Shown here: one piece after another, positions 47,069-57,296 of the stretch | How positions within the stretch are numbered: the stretch's first letter is position 1 | How the letters are laid out: every line of letters starts with the position of its first letter | NCBI GenBank assembly: GCA_001189345.1 | Contig: LFKV01000003.1 | Span: forward strand, 51,850-115,849 | DNA length: 64,000 nucleotides | From: Candidatus Paraburkholderia kirkii | GTDB taxonomy: Bacteria; Pseudomonadota; Gammaproteobacteria; Burkholderiales; Burkholderiaceae | Direction of reading: 5' to 3' | Made by a program: the position numbers and the translations under genes | Notes under the pieces: model-generated | The model's database searches: none | The model's input: the letters and a program-made list of their open reading frames with translations, nothing else | What the model was told of the DNA's origin: nothing

Positions 47069-47870
47069 TTACAGCGGCAGCGCGCAGGCCGTTTTCGTCG
47101 AGGCGCAAATAGCCGCCGCGCGGCGTGCCGTCGTCCAGTTCCCAGTCGGGCAGGACCCAGCGCACGCCCTCAACCTCGCGATGCATCGCCGGCCGATGCG
47201 TGTGGCCGTGAATCAGCGTATGCGTGTGGCTGCCGATGAAGAGCTCGGACACGGCTTTCTTCGTCACGTCGTATTTCGCCGACACGCCCGCCATGCGCGC
47301 GCCCTGGCTCTTGGTGCGCATGCGTTGCCCGATCGCGAGGCGGGTGTTGAGCGGCAGCGCGAGAAAGAGCCGCTGTGCGAACCGGTTGCGCGCGAGTCGT
47401 CGAAAAAAGTACTGATAGGCGCGATCCGCCGTGCACAGGCCGTCGCCGTGCGCGAGCACGATGCGCTTGCCGAAGCCGGTGATCACGAACGGATCGGGCA
47501 GGAGCATGGCGCCGGCATCCTTCATGAAGCGCGGGCCCAGCAGGAAATCGCGGTTGCCGTGCATCACGTACAGGCCGATGTCGCGTTCGGACAGCGTGTG
47601 CATCAGCCGCGCCATGCGGCGCGCGAAGCCGGCGCGCGCGTCCGTCGAGGGCGCGTCGAGGATGTCGTCGCCGATCCAGAATTCGAACAGGTCGCCGAGA
47701 ATGAAGACGGAATCTGCCTCGTTCGCCGTGACCTCGATGAAATGCTCGAACGCGGTGACCGTGTTCGGAATCGCCTCGGAGAGGTGCAGGTCGGCAATGA
47801 AAAACAGCGCGCGCGCGCGTGACGCGGCGCCCGCTGCATCGCGATCGAAAGAAGGCCTCGTATCGATCAT
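47069..47870 (-). CDS. lpxH: UDP-2,3-diacylglucosamine diphosphatase, end shifted
   Basis: Cleaves UDP-2,3-diacylglucosamine to lipid X in lipid A synthesis. From ATG 47870 all metallophosphoesterase motifs are present: FIADLHLSE, LGDLFEFWIGDD, MHGNRDFL, VLAHGDGL and HTLIHGHTHRP. Near the end a GC pair seems lost (gcgcgctgcc for gcgcgcgctgcc). The ancestral frame would stop at TAA 47069-47071 (GLRALPL). The current frame instead runs on to 46992 with about 25 foreign residues. The catalytic core is untouched, so activity is likely. Confidence 0.88.
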
Positions 47871-47883
47871 GCAATGATCGCGA

Positions 47884-48375
47884 TCAGACCACGACCGCTT
47901 TCTCGATCACGACGTCGTCGACCGGCACGTCCTGGTGGAAGCCTTTCGAGCCCGTCTTGACCTTCTTGATCTTCTCGACCACGTCCATGCCCTCGACGAC
48001 ACGGCCGAACACGGTGTAGCCCCAGCCTTGCGGCGTCGGCGACGAGTGGTTCAGGAAGTCGTTGTCCTTCACGTTGATGAAGAATTGCGCGGTCGCCGAA
48101 TGCGGATCGTTGGTGCGCGCCATCGCGATCGTGCCGGCGTCGTTCTTGAGGCCGTTGTTGGTTTCGTTGTTGACCGGCGCATCGGTGGGCTTCTGCTTCA
48201 TGCCCGGCTCGAAGCCGCCGCCCTAGATCATGAAGCCGTCGATCACGCGGTGGAACACGGTGTTGTCGTAATGACCCTTCTTCACGTAGCTGAGGAAGTT
48301 CTCGACGGTCTTCGGCGCCTTCTCGGCGTCCAGTTCGAGCTTGATGACGCCGTGGTTCGTAAGCAGTTCGACCAT
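47884..48375 (-). pseudogene. ppiB: Cytoplasmic cyclophilin with in-frame amber
   Basis: A peptidyl-prolyl isomerase. It starts [19 protein letters not shown], with the cyclophilin core [18 protein letters not shown] (48223-48225) then replaces the conserved active-site Gln of MIQGGGF. The remainder ([32 protein letters not shown] to EKAVVV) is in the same frame and undamaged. A single C-to-T change would explain it. It lies 13 bases before lpxH, in one direction with ppiA. Confidence 0.87.
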
Positions 48376-48445
48376 GATGAGTTCTCTCCAATATGTTTGA
48401 TTGAGCCGTGACACGTGCGCGTCACGGCGCGAAGGGCGCTTCGTA

Positions 48446-49027
48446 TTACTGCGAGACCACGGTGGCCGACTCGATCACGGTCGGTTTTTGCGGCACGTCC
48501 TGCATCGGGCCGCGCGTGGTGGTCGGGCTTCCTTCGATCTTCTTCACGACGTCCATGTCCGAGACGACCTTGCCGAACACGGCGTAACCGTTGCCGTCCG
48601 GGTTCGGATAGTCGAGACCCGCATTATCGACCGTATTGATGAAGAACTGGGCGGTGGCCAAGTTCGGGTCGCTCGTGCGCGCCATCGCGATCGTGCCCGT
48701 GGTGTTCTTCAGGCCGTTCTTGCTCTCGAGCGGGATCGGCGTGTGCGTCGGCTTCTCCGCGAAGCTCGTGCTGTAGCCGCCGCCCTGGATCATGAAGCCG
48801 GGAATCACGCGATGGAAGATCGTGCCGCTGTACTGGCCGGACTTCACGTAGTCGAGGAAGTTCGCGACCGTCTTCGGCGCCTTCTCCGGATACAGCTCGA
48901 CCTTGATGTCGCCTTGCGTGGTCTTGAAGAGCACGCTGGGATGCGCGGCCTGCGCGTTCGGCTGTGCGAACGCCGATGCGCTCGCGATCAGGGCGGCGCC
49001 GGAGAGCGCCAACATCAGGAATTTCAT
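48446..49027 (-). CDS. ppiA: Periplasmic peptidyl-prolyl isomerase A (cyclophilin)
   Basis: A prolyl isomerase exported to the periplasm. The protein is 193 residues from ATG 49027. It has a Sec signal ([21 protein letters not shown]), then the cyclophilin fold with [17 protein letters not shown] and [17 protein letters not shown]. It is intact, unlike its neighbour ppiB. No stop codon separates it from the upstream TPR gene, so it can also be read as that protein's C-terminal extension. Confidence 0.92.
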   Translation of the reverse strand: MKFLMLALSGAALIASASAFAQPNAQAAHPSVLFKTTQGDIKVELYPEKAPKTVANFLDYVKSGQYSGTIFHRVIPGFMIQGGGYSTSFAEKPTHTPIPLESKNGLKNTTGTIAMARTSDPNLATAQFFINTVDNAGLDYPNPDGNGYAVFGKVVSDMDVVKKIEGSPTTTRGPMQDVPQKPTVIESATVVSQ

Positions 49028-49918
49028 GAAGGATCGATCCTCGTGTGGTGATTGCAAAGAGTCAATCGCGAAGGGCGCGCACACAGGCTCGTGCGCGCGC
49101 TCGTCTGCTTGCGGCTGCGCATTCGGCGCGACATACGGCGCCGTAGGCAGTGGGCCGCTCGGACCGCCGAAGGGCGAGTACGAATCGGGCGAGGGCATCG
49201 TCGACGTGGTGCCGCTGGTGCCGGACACCGGCGCCCACTCGTCAGCGGCGGTCCTGGGCGCCGTCGCGGCGTGCGCGCCGGACGCCGCCGTTGCCGCGCT
49301 CGCGCGCTTCTTCGGCGGGGGCGCATAGATGTTCTGAATCGCGGCGAGCCGCTGGCTCGTGAGCGGGCTCTTGGAGCCGAGCGTCTGCGCGCGCTTGTAC
49401 GACTCGCTCGCGAGGCGCAGATAGAGATCGCCGAGGTTGTCGTAGGCGAGCGCGTAGCCGGGGTTCGCCTTGACCGCGGTTTCGAGCGCGACGCGCGCAT
49501 CCTCGTAGCGGCCCTTCTTCGCATAGAGCGCGGCGAGATTGTTGTACGGCTCGGGCAGCTCGGGATACGTTTGCGTGAGCTCGGTGAAGGCGGCGATCGC
49601 CTCGTCGTCGCGGTTCAGGCGCGCGAGCACGGTAGCGCGCTTGAACTTCGCCTGCGCGTCGCGCGGATTGCTCGCGATGCGCCCATCGAGATCCTTGAGC
49701 GCCGCGTTCCAGTCCTTGTTCGCGATGGCCGCGTCGATCTGCGGGGTGTCGTCGCGCTTGGCGGGCGAGATCTGTGCGAGCGCCGCGTTCGACACGCCGA
49801 GCCATGCGGCCGCGCCGATGGCCGCGATCGCGAGCGTGCGCGCGGCGAATGTGCGGAGAGTCCGGGGAGCGAGCCGGCAGGAGAGTTGCAGGGGCGTGCG
49901 CGCTGGGCGATGAGTCAC
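49028..49918 (-). CDS. Exported TPR-repeat protein, stop lost
   Basis: A tetratricopeptide protein of unknown function, likely a periplasmic scaffold. The GTG start at 49918 gives a signal peptide (IAAIGAAAWLGVSNAALAQ). TPR units follow: DWNAALKDLDGRIASNPRD, DEAIAAFTELTQTYPELPE, GRYEDARVALETAVKANPG. A Pro/Ser-rich tail comes next. Both other frames have stops just before ppiA (at the ppiA ATG and at gattga). The present open frame into ppiA therefore probably results from an indel in the tail, and I end the gene at the ppiA start. Confidence 0.75.
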
Positions 49919-50383
49919 TTGGAATCGATTCAATGAATGATGCAGCGAAGGAAGCCGGAAAGGCGGCGAAAGAGTCGACGAGAGCTTCGACGCACGGACC
50001 GGGACACTCGTTGAAATGACTGCCGCGGCGCGCTGTCCGACCAGGCTTTCCGCCCGGCCCGGAACGCGGCTTGCGATGCCCGCCGCGCGGCCCCCTGGAG
50101 ATTTCATAGGCTCAAGTCCCAGTGTTATACTCCGATCCATTCTAACAAAAGGTCTGCACGTCCCGCGCACGTGCCTTGCGCGTGCCTCGCTTGCCTGATT
50201 CTTGCGAGCAGCGCATGCGGTGTCGGCGCCAGACTGTCTTTTGCCACCCGTGGCCGTCTCCGTCCTGGTCGCATGACCGTCGTGTTCGCGCTCGCGTGCG
50301 TCTCTTTCGCTTCCGCACGCATCGCCCGCATCGGCTGCTACCCGGCACACGGTTGATTCCGGTCTACGTTTCGCCTTCTTTCT
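49919..50383. promoter_or_regulatory. Divergent region and long leader of cysS
   Basis: A 465-base gap holding a predicted cysS promoter: ttcata (50103-50108), 17 bases, tatact (50126-50131). It leaves a leader of about 245 bases before the cysS ATG. I see no hairpin strong enough to call a riboswitch, and no supported small gene. Confidence 0.5.
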
Positions 50384-51781
50384 ATGAATTCGCTGCGCAT
50401 CTACAACACGCTCGCCCGTGACAAGCAACTCTTCACGCCGCTTCGCGCCGGCGAAGTACGCATGTATGTCTGCGGAATGACGGTGTATGAATATTGTCAC
50501 GTCGGTCATGCGCGCGTGATGGTGGTGTTCGACATCGTGCAGCGATGGCTGCGCACGCTCGGCTACAAGGTCACGTACGTACGCAACATCACGGACATCG
50601 ACGACAAGATCATCCACCGCGCGGTCGAGAACAACGAGCCGATCAAGTCGCTCACGCATCGTTTCATCGATGCCATGCACGAGGACGCTGACGCGCTCGG
50701 CGTTGCGCGTCCGGATGTCGAGCCGCGCGCGACCGACTTCATCCCGCAGATGCTCGGCATGATCGATGCGTTGCAGACGAACGGCTACGCGTATCAGGCG
50801 AAGGACGGTGACGTGAACTACGCGGTGCGCAAGTTCGCGAACTACGGCAAGCTGTCCGGCAAGTCGATCGAGGACTTGCGCGCGGGCGAGCGCGTCGCCG
50901 CGAACGACGCGAAGGAAGATCCGCTCGACTTCGTCCTGTGGAAGCAGGCGAAGGACGACGAGGCCGCCGATTCCGGCTGGGATTCGAAGTGGGGCCGCGG
51001 GCGCCCGGGCTGGCACATCGAATGTTCCGCGATGGGCTGCACTTTGCTCGGTGAGCACTTCGACATTCACGGCGGCGGGCAGGACCTGCAGTTCCCACAT
51101 CACGAGAACGAGATCGCGCAGAGCGAGGGCGCGACCGGCAAGACCTTCGTGAACTACTGGATGCACAACGGCTACGTGCAGATCGACAATGAGAAGATGT
51201 CCAAGTCGCTCGGCAACTTCTTCACGATCCGCGAGGTCCTGGAAAAATTTGATGCCGAGGTGGTGCGCTTCTTTATTGCACGGGCACACTATCGTTCGCC
51301 GCTGAACTACAGCGATGTGCATATCGACGACGCGAAGAACGGACTCACTCGCCTATATATGGCGTTGAAGGATGTCGAGCCGGACAATCAGCAACTTGAC
51401 TGGAACGAGGCGAACGCGCAGCGTTTCCAGTCTGCGATGAACGGCGACTTCAACACGCCGGTGGCCGTGTCGGTGCTGTTCGATCTCGCGAACGAAGTGA
51501 ACCGCACGCGTGATCCCGCGCTCGCTCGCCAGCTGAAGGGTCTCGCCGGCGTGCTCGGCCTGCTCGGGCGCGCGCCGCGCGCCTTCCTGCAGCAGGCGGG
51601 CGGCACGGGCGCGGAGCAGGGGCTCGCGCCGCACGAGATCGAAGCGAGGATCGCCGCGCGCATCGCCGCTAAGCAGGCGAAGAACTATGCCGAAGCAGAC
51701 CGGATTCGCGCTGAACTGCTCGAAGCCGGTATTGCGCTTGAAGACAAACCGGGTGGGTCGACCGAATGGCGCCGCGTCTGA
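50384..51781 (+). CDS. cysS: Cysteinyl-tRNA synthetase
   Basis: Charges tRNA-Cys. The 465-residue protein is intact. It has the zinc Cys and HIGH region ([17 protein letters not shown]), further zinc ligands ([21 protein letters not shown], given only in part: HIECSAMG) and KMSKS ([11 protein letters not shown]). It opens the run cysS, DNA glycosylase, accA, tilS, lysC, all in one direction. Confidence 0.96.
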   Translation: MNSLRIYNTLARDKQLFTPLRAGEVRMYVCGMTVYEYCHVGHARVMVVFDIVQRWLRTLGYKVTYVRNITDIDDKIIHRAVENNEPIKSLTHRFIDAMHEDADALGVARPDVEPRATDFIPQMLGMIDALQTNGYAYQAKDGDVNYAVRKFANYGKLSGKSIEDLRAGERVAANDAKEDPLDFVLWKQAKDDEAADSGWDSKWGRGRPGWHIECSAMGCTLLGEHFDIHGGGQDLQFPHHENEIAQSEGATGKTFVNYWMHNGYVQIDNEKMSKSLGNFFTIREVLEKFDAEVVRFFIARAHYRSPLNYSDVHIDDAKNGLTRLYMALKDVEPDNQQLDWNEANAQRFQSAMNGDFNTPVAVSVLFDLANEVNRTRDPALARQLKGLAGVLGLLGRAPRAFLQQAGGTGAEQGLAPHEIEARIAARIAAKQAKNYAEADRIRAELLEAGIALEDKPGGSTEWRRV

Positions 51782-51828
51782 TCGCGGCCCTTCGAACCCT
51801 CTGATCGACTCACCAGGCAGGAGGCACG

Positions 51829-52941
51829 ATGGCAACGGCCAGGAAGACGCCGGTCAAGCGACCCGCGTCTATTAGCGATGCGTCGGGCGCAACCAAGAGA
51901 ACGCGCGCTGCGCAAATGAAAACGAACACGCAGAAGATCGATGGCGACGGCACGGCGAGCGGCCGCAAGTCCGCGGTCAAGCGTGCGGGCGTCGGCGGGG
52001 CGCCGGCCCGAGGCGCCGCGCTCAAGGCCGCGAAGCCCGGGAAGGCGGGGCGCCTGAACGGTGCCGCGCGCGCGTCGAAGGCGGGCACGGAAAAAGCCGG
52101 CGTTTCGTCCGCGAAAGGCAACGGACGCGCGACCGATGGCGCAACCGCGCAGTCGCTCGTGCCGGATACGCACGAGGGCGAAGTCGTCCGCAAGTCGCGC
52201 ATCGTCACGGCGGACGCGGCGGTGCCGGTGCAGGTCGGCGGACTCACGCGCGAGGTCGTTCGTCCCGACTACTGGGACCGCGCCTGCGCCGACCTCATGA
52301 AGCGCGACCGCATCCTCAAGAAGCTGATTCCGAAGTTCGGCGAGATCCATCTCGTCAATCTGGGCGATCCGTTCTCGACGCTCGCGCGCTCGGTGGCCGG
52401 CCAGCAGATTTCCGTGAAGGCCGCGCAGGCCATCTGGGAACGCGTGAAGGGCGCATGCCCGGACATTCATCCCGCGCAGTTCATCGGCCTCGGCCACGAG
52501 AAGCTGCAGGCCTGCGGCCTGTCCAGGCGCAAGGCCGAGTACATCCTCGATCTCGCGCAGCATTTCGAATCGGGCGTGCTGCACGTCGACGCCTGGACCT
52601 CGATGGACGACGAAGCCGTGATCGCCGAGCTCACGCAGATCCGCGGCATCGGCAGATGGACGGCGGAGATGTTCCTCATCTTCAACCTGTCGCGCCCGGA
52701 CGTGCTGCCGCTCGACGATCTCGGCCTGATCCAGGCGATCAGCGTCAACTACTTTAGCGGCGAGCCGGTCACGCGCAGCGAGGCGCGCGAAGTGGCGGCG
52801 AACTGGGAGCCATGGCGCACGGTCGCGACCTGGTACATGTGGCGCAGTCTCAATCCGATCCCGGCGGGTCACCAAGCGACCCGCACGGCACGCGCATGCA
52901 AGGCGCGGTGGGGCGAGCTATCGTTGCTTTATAATCGATAG
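51829..52941 (+). CDS. DNA-3-methyladenine glycosylase II (HhH-GPD)
   Basis: Removes alkylated bases from DNA. The protein is 370 residues. A basic Ala/Lys-rich tail of about 130 residues, common in Burkholderia homologues, precedes an AlkA-like domain. That domain has [16 protein letters not shown], the helix-hairpin-helix [17 protein letters not shown] and the catalytic Asp in LPLDDLGLI. After [11 protein letters not shown] the frame runs on about 25 residues into the accA promoter, where relatives end, so a late indel has probably removed the original stop. Confidence 0.9.
   Translation: MATARKTPVKRPASISDASGATKRTRAAQMKTNTQKIDGDGTASGRKSAVKRAGVGGAPARGAALKAAKPGKAGRLNGAARASKAGTEKAGVSSAKGNGRATDGATAQSLVPDTHEGEVVRKSRIVTADAAVPVQVGGLTREVVRPDYWDRACADLMKRDRILKKLIPKFGEIHLVNLGDPFSTLARSVAGQQISVKAAQAIWERVKGACPDIHPAQFIGLGHEKLQACGLSRRKAEYILDLAQHFESGVLHVDAWTSMDDEAVIAELTQIRGIGRWTAEMFLIFNLSRPDVLPLDDLGLIQAISVNYFSGEPVTRSEAREVAANWEPWRTVATWYMWRSLNPIPAGHQATRTARACKARWGELSLLYNR
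52930..52935 (+). promoter_or_regulatory. -10 box upstream of accA
   Basis: A consensus tataat lies 78 bases before accA and inside the apparent C-terminal extension of the glycosylase gene. No convincing -35 is seen. Confidence 0.4.
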
Positions 52942-53012
52942 TTCGCGCGCGAATTTTTGAGGGACGGACGCGGTTAGAATACGCGCTGCCCGATGTTCTA
53001 GGACTCAAACAC

Positions 53013-53984
53013 ATGAAGACCACGTTTCTGGATTTCGAGCTGCCGATTGCTGAACTCGAAGCGAAGATCGAAGAACTCCGCTTCGTTCAGGACGATTCGG
53101 CTGTCGATATTTCGGAAGAAATCGAGCGGCTGTCGAAGAAGAGCCTGCAACTCACGAAGGATCTCTACGCGAATCTGTCGCCGTGGCAGGTTTCGCAAAT
53201 CGCGCGTCACCCGCAGCGTCCGTATACGCTCGACTACGTGAACGAGCTGTTCAACGATTTCCACGAATTGCATGGCGACCGCGCCTTTGCCGACGACCTC
53301 GCGATCGTCGGCGGCTTTGCGCGCTTCAACGGTCAGCCGTGCATGGTGATTGGCCATCAGAAGGGCCGCGACACGAAGGAGCGCGCGCTGCGCAACTTCG
53401 GCATGCCGCGTCCGGAAGGCTATCGCAAGGCGGAGCGCCTGATGCGCACGGCCGAGAAGTTCAACCTGCCGATCTTCACCTTCGTCGATACGCCGGGCGC
53501 ATATCCGGGCATCGGCGCGGAGGAGCGCGGGCAGTCGGAAGCCATCGGCCGCAATCTGTATGTGATGGCGGAGCTGAAGACGCCGATCATCACGACGATT
53601 ATCGGCGAAGGCGGCTCGGGTGGGGCGCTGGCGATCGCTGTCGCCGACGTGGTGATGATGCTGCAGTTCTCCACCTACTCGGTCATCTCGCCGGAAGGGT
53701 GCGCCTCGATTCTCTGGAAGAGCGCGGCGAAGGCGCCGGAAGCGGCGGAAGCGCTCGGCCTCACGGCGCATCGCCTGAAGGCGCTCGGTCTCATCGACAA
53801 GATCGTGAACGAGCCGCTCGGCGGCGCGCATCGCGATTCGAAGGGCATGGCCGCGCTCCTGCGCCGCGCGCTCGCCGATTCGCTGCGTCAGTTCCAGGGC
53901 ATGAGCGTAAACGACTTGCGCGAGCGCCGCTTCGAAAAGCTGATGGCCTACGGCAAGTTCAAGGAATCGATCCCGGGCGCGTAA
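53013..53984 (+). CDS. accA: Acetyl-CoA carboxylase carboxyltransferase alpha subunit
   Basis: Transfers the carboxyl group from biotin to acetyl-CoA, the first step of fatty acid synthesis, in complex with AccD. The 323-residue protein starts [19 protein letters not shown]. The crotonase-like core has [20 protein letters not shown] and the oxyanion region [12 protein letters not shown]. It is intact and 29 bases before tilS. Confidence 0.97.
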   Translation: MKTTFLDFELPIAELEAKIEELRFVQDDSAVDISEEIERLSKKSLQLTKDLYANLSPWQVSQIARHPQRPYTLDYVNELFNDFHELHGDRAFADDLAIVGGFARFNGQPCMVIGHQKGRDTKERALRNFGMPRPEGYRKAERLMRTAEKFNLPIFTFVDTPGAYPGIGAEERGQSEAIGRNLYVMAELKTPIITTIIGEGGSGGALAIAVADVVMMLQFSTYSVISPEGCASILWKSAAKAPEAAEALGLTAHRLKALGLIDKIVNEPLGGAHRDSKGMAALLRRALADSLRQFQGMSVNDLRERRFEKLMAYGKFKESIPGA

Positions 53985-54013
53985 TCCGGTCATCTTTTGT
54001 CTCACGATCTCTC

Positions 54014-55441
54014 GTGAATTCCGATAACGAAACCCCGGCCGCCCGCCTCGTTCTGGATGCGGTGCGCGCGGCGGTTTCGGATGCGGATCTTCCCGCCGAA
54101 TCTCTTCTCGCCGTCGCGCTGAGCGGCGGACTCGACTCCACCGTGCTGCTCGATGCCGCCGTCCGCTGTTTCGGCGCGCCGCGCGTCGTCGCGCTGCACG
54201 TGCATCACGGCCTGAGCCCGAATGTGAGCGCGTGGGCCGCGCATTGCGAAAGCATCGCGGCGTCGCTCGACGTGCGTTACGCGGAGCGTCATGTGGATGT
54301 CGCGCGCTCGGGCGGCGAGAGCCTCGAAGCGGCGGCGCGCGAGGCGCGTTATCGCGCGCTCGACGCGCTCTGCGATGAGCACGGCGCAAGCGCGCTGCTG
54401 ATCGCGCATCATGCCGACGATCAGGCCGAAACGGTGCTGCTCCAACTGCTGCGCGGCGCGGGCGTGGCGGGCCTCGCGGCGATGGCGCCGCAGCGGGCGG
54501 ACGGCGCGGTGCCGCGTCTACGGCCGCTCTTGCGGCTGTTGCGCGCGCAGCTGGAGCAGTACGCGCACGAGCATGACCTGAGCTGGATCGACGACGAATC
54601 CAATGCCGACACGCGCTATTCGCGCAACGCGCTGCGGCATGACGTGCTGCCCGTGCTCGCCGTGCATTTCCCGGGTTTTCGCGATGCGCTCGCGCGCACG
54701 GCGTCGCATGCGGCGTCGGCCCAGCGGCTGCTGGATCAGCTGGCGCGCATCGATCTGAAGCGCGTCGGAAGTGCCGGCGAGGACGGCGCGCTCAAGCTCG
54801 ACGCACTGCTCTCGCTCGACGGCGAACGAGCGATCAATCTCATGCGGTACTGGATTCGTTCGTCCGGATTGCAGGCGGCGTCGACCGCGCGGATCGCCGA
54901 CATGCTGCGTCAGCTGCGCGACGCGGCCGGCGCGCGCGACGGTCACGCGTTGCGCGTCGATCACGCCGGATATTGCCTGCGCGCCTATCGCAACGCGCTG
55001 TTCTGGGAGCCGGGTGACAGCGGCGACGCGCCCGATCTCGACGAAGGCGCGTCCGCGCCCAGGGCCGCGGCGGAACTGCGGTGGCAGGGCGAGGAAGTCT
55101 GGCGTCTGCCGCATTGGCGCGGCTCGTTCGTGTTCGAACCGGTCGATTCGCCCGCCGAGGACGTGGTCGGCGAGGGCGTGCTGCGCACGGCGCCGCTCGT
55201 CGCGCGCTCGCGTGCGGGCGGCGAGCGCATGCGTGTGGCGGGGGAAGCGCCGAGCCGCACGCTCAAGAACCTGTTTCAGGAGCGCGGCGTGCCGGCGTGG
55301 AAGCGCGACGTTCCGCTGCTTTTCATCGGCGGGGCGCTGCTGTTCGTGCCGCACCTTAGCGTGAACCGGGAAGCCGCGCCGAGCGCGGAGCGCGGCCCGC
55401 TGCGCCGCATCTCGTGGCGACCCGATCTGCTGCTGACCTGA
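54014..55441 (+). CDS. tilS: tRNA(Ile)-lysidine synthetase
   Basis: Modifies C34 of tRNA-Ile(CAU) to lysidine so that it reads AUA; essential in most bacteria. The 475-residue protein begins at GTG 54014 (MNSDNETPAARLVLDAVR). PP-loop ALSGGLDSTVLL is near residue 35, followed by the family motif HHADDQAETVLLQLLRG. The C-terminal tRNA-binding domain has AGGERMRVAGEAPSRTLKNL. It is intact. Confidence 0.94.
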   Translation: MNSDNETPAARLVLDAVRAAVSDADLPAESLLAVALSGGLDSTVLLDAAVRCFGAPRVVALHVHHGLSPNVSAWAAHCESIAASLDVRYAERHVDVARSGGESLEAAAREARYRALDALCDEHGASALLIAHHADDQAETVLLQLLRGAGVAGLAAMAPQRADGAVPRLRPLLRLLRAQLEQYAHEHDLSWIDDESNADTRYSRNALRHDVLPVLAVHFPGFRDALARTASHAASAQRLLDQLARIDLKRVGSAGEDGALKLDALLSLDGERAINLMRYWIRSSGLQAASTARIADMLRQLRDAAGARDGHALRVDHAGYCLRAYRNALFWEPGDSGDAPDLDEGASAPRAAAELRWQGEEVWRLPHWRGSFVFEPVDSPAEDVVGEGVLRTAPLVARSRAGGERMRVAGEAPSRTLKNLFQERGVPAWKRDVPLLFIGGALLFVPHLSVNREAAPSAERGPLRRISWRPDLLLT

Positions 55442-55765
55442 GCGCGGCCGAAAGCCGGTCGGGAAGCGTTGCGCCGAAGCCGGTAAAATCGCCGTGACCG
55501 GCGCTTCATCTTGTAATTTCAGCCTCGATCGGGTACAGTGGCTCGTTTTCGCCCAAGCGCGTTTTGCGCGGCATCTCCGTTCAAAGACTCGATTTCGACC
55601 GCAGCGACGCATCCGTGCACGCCGCATATCAGCATCCGCGCGACGGGCGCGCGGCAGCGCCCGCGTATCGTAGCTGGCTTCACTCCCCGAAGCGATCGAG
55701 CGCGAGTTTCAGCGCCGTGATTGAGCGCGTAAAGCGCTGTTTTTTCCCTCCAGTTCAAAACGATA
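55442..55765. promoter_or_regulatory. tilS-lysC intergenic region with promoter and leader hairpin
   Basis: A 324-base gap. A predicted promoter is ttgtaa (55511-55516), 17 bases, tacagt (55534-55539). Near its end agcgc/gcgct with a short loop (about 55724-55738) is followed by gttttttccc, 20 bases before lysC. This looks like a small intrinsic terminator or attenuator in the leader. No gene is supported. Confidence 0.45.
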
Positions 55766-57016
55766 ATGGCACTCATCGTACACAAATACGGTGGCACTTC
55801 GATGGGCTCGGTCGAGCGCATCAAGAACGTCGCCAAGCGCGTCGCCAAATCGCACCGGGCCGGCCACAAGATGGTCGTCGTGACCTCGGCGATGTCCGGC
55901 GAAACCAATCGCCTGCTCGGTCTCGCGAAAGACATCAAGGCCGATCCGGACCCGCGCGAACTCGACATGATTGCCTCCACAGGCGAGCAGGTGAGCGTGG
56001 GGCTTCTTGCCATCGCGCTGCACGCCGAAGGCCTCGACGCCGTGAGTTACGCCGGCTGGCAAGTGCCGATCAAGACGGACAGCGCGTTCACCAAGGCGCG
56101 CATCAGCGAGATCGACGGCGAGCGCGTGCTCAAGGATCTCGATGCGGGCAAGGTCGTCGTCATCACGGGCTTTCAGGGCGTCGATCCCGAGGGCCACATC
56201 GCGACGCTCGGCCGCGGCGGCTCGGACACCTCGGCGGTCGCGATCGCGGCGGCGATGAAGGCGGACGAGTGCCTGATCTACACCGACGTCGACGGCGTCT
56301 ACACGACCGACCCGCGCGTGGTGGAAGAAGCGCGCCGGCTCGACCGCGTGACCTTCGAGGAAATGCTGGAAATGGCGAGCCTCGGCTCCAAGGTGCTGCA
56401 GATCCGCTCGGTGGAATTCGCCGGCAAGTATCAGGTGAAGACGCGCGTGCTCTCCAGCCTGACCGATCCGCTGATGCCGTTCGAAGACGAGATGCACTCG
56501 GGCACCCTGATTACTTTTGAAGAAGACGAGAACATGGAAAAAGCAGTGATTTCTGGCATCGCGTTCCAGCGCGACGAAGCGCGCGTCGCGGTCATGGGCG
56601 TGCCCGACAAGCCGGGCATCGCGTATCAGATTCTCGGACCGGTCGCCGATGCGAACATCGACATCGACATGATCATTCAGAACCAGAGCGTGAACGGCAA
56701 GACCGACTTCACTTTCACGGTCGGCCGCGGCGATTACCAGCGCGCGCTCGAAATCCTGAACAACCAGGTGAAGGGCCACGTGCAGGCGGAAACCGTGCTG
56801 GGCGACCCGAAGGTGTCGAAGGTGTCGGTGGTGGGCGTCGGCATGCGCTCGCACGTGGGCATCGCGAGCACGATGTTCCACACGCTGTCGGAAGAGGGCA
56901 TCAACATCCAGATGATCTCCACCTCCGAAATCAAGATTTCGGTGTTGATCGACGAGAAGTACACCGAGCTCGCCGTGCGCGCGCTGCACAAGGCGTTCGA
57001 GCTGGATCGGGCGTAA
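55766..57016 (+). CDS. lysC: Aspartokinase
   Basis: Phosphorylates aspartate, the first step toward lysine, diaminopimelate, threonine and methionine. The 416-residue protein has the kinase motif VHKYGGTSMGSVERI, then LGRGGSDTSAVAIA, and two C-terminal ACT domains that bind feedback inhibitors (AVMGVPDKPGIAYQIL, SVVGVGMRSHVGIAS). An in-frame internal ATG at 56534 (MEKAVISGIAF) matches the position where some bacteria start a separate beta subunit. It is intact. Confidence 0.95.
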   Translation: MALIVHKYGGTSMGSVERIKNVAKRVAKSHRAGHKMVVVTSAMSGETNRLLGLAKDIKADPDPRELDMIASTGEQVSVGLLAIALHAEGLDAVSYAGWQVPIKTDSAFTKARISEIDGERVLKDLDAGKVVVITGFQGVDPEGHIATLGRGGSDTSAVAIAAAMKADECLIYTDVDGVYTTDPRVVEEARRLDRVTFEEMLEMASLGSKVLQIRSVEFAGKYQVKTRVLSSLTDPLMPFEDEMHSGTLITFEEDENMEKAVISGIAFQRDEARVAVMGVPDKPGIAYQILGPVADANIDIDMIIQNQSVNGKTDFTFTVGRGDYQRALEILNNQVKGHVQAETVLGDPKVSKVSVVGVGMRSHVGIASTMFHTLSEEGINIQMISTSEIKISVLIDEKYTELAVRALHKAFELDRA

Positions 57017-57121
57017 GCGGTCGGTGTGACACGCGCGTGAAGGCTCGCGGGCCTGCACGGCGAGGCGGTTCGCGGGCGGCCAATTTTGCATCGACGAATT
57101 CAAAAAAATCGTCATGCGAAT

Positions 57122-57150
57122 TTGACCGCCGCCTGCGAACACGCTATTAT
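57122..57150 (+). promoter_or_regulatory. Promoter of the tRNA-Ser gene
   Basis: A near-consensus sigma-70 promoter: ttgacc (57122-57127), 17 bases, tattat (57145-57150), 43 bases before the tRNA. Confidence 0.8.
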
Positions 57151-57193
57151 CACGATCCCGTTGCGCTGCACTCCCGGCGCAACGAACAGTTTG

Positions 57194-57286
57194 GGAGACG
57201 TGGCCGAGTGGTCGAAGGCACTCCCCTGCTAAGGGAGCATCTGGCTAAAAACTGGATCGAGGGTTCGAATCCCTCCGTCTCCGCCA
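57194..57286 (+). tRNA. serX: tRNA-Ser (anticodon GCU)
   Basis: A 93-base type II tRNA. The acceptor arms are ggagacg/cgtctcc and the anticodon loop reads cctgctaag (anticodon GCT). A long variable arm and the TpsiC loop gttcgaatc are present, with CCA encoded. It reads serine codons AGC and AGU. It stands alone between lysC and the IS island. The symbol follows common usage and is not certain. Confidence 0.96.
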
Positions 57287-57296
57287 GCGCGGCAAG

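Noticed and set aside
46553..48225. Genetic code change or selenocysteine/pyrrolysine use at TAG
   Set aside because: ilvN and others end normally in TAG, no pylT/pylS or recoding element is visible, and the affected genes carry or neighbour other decay lesions.
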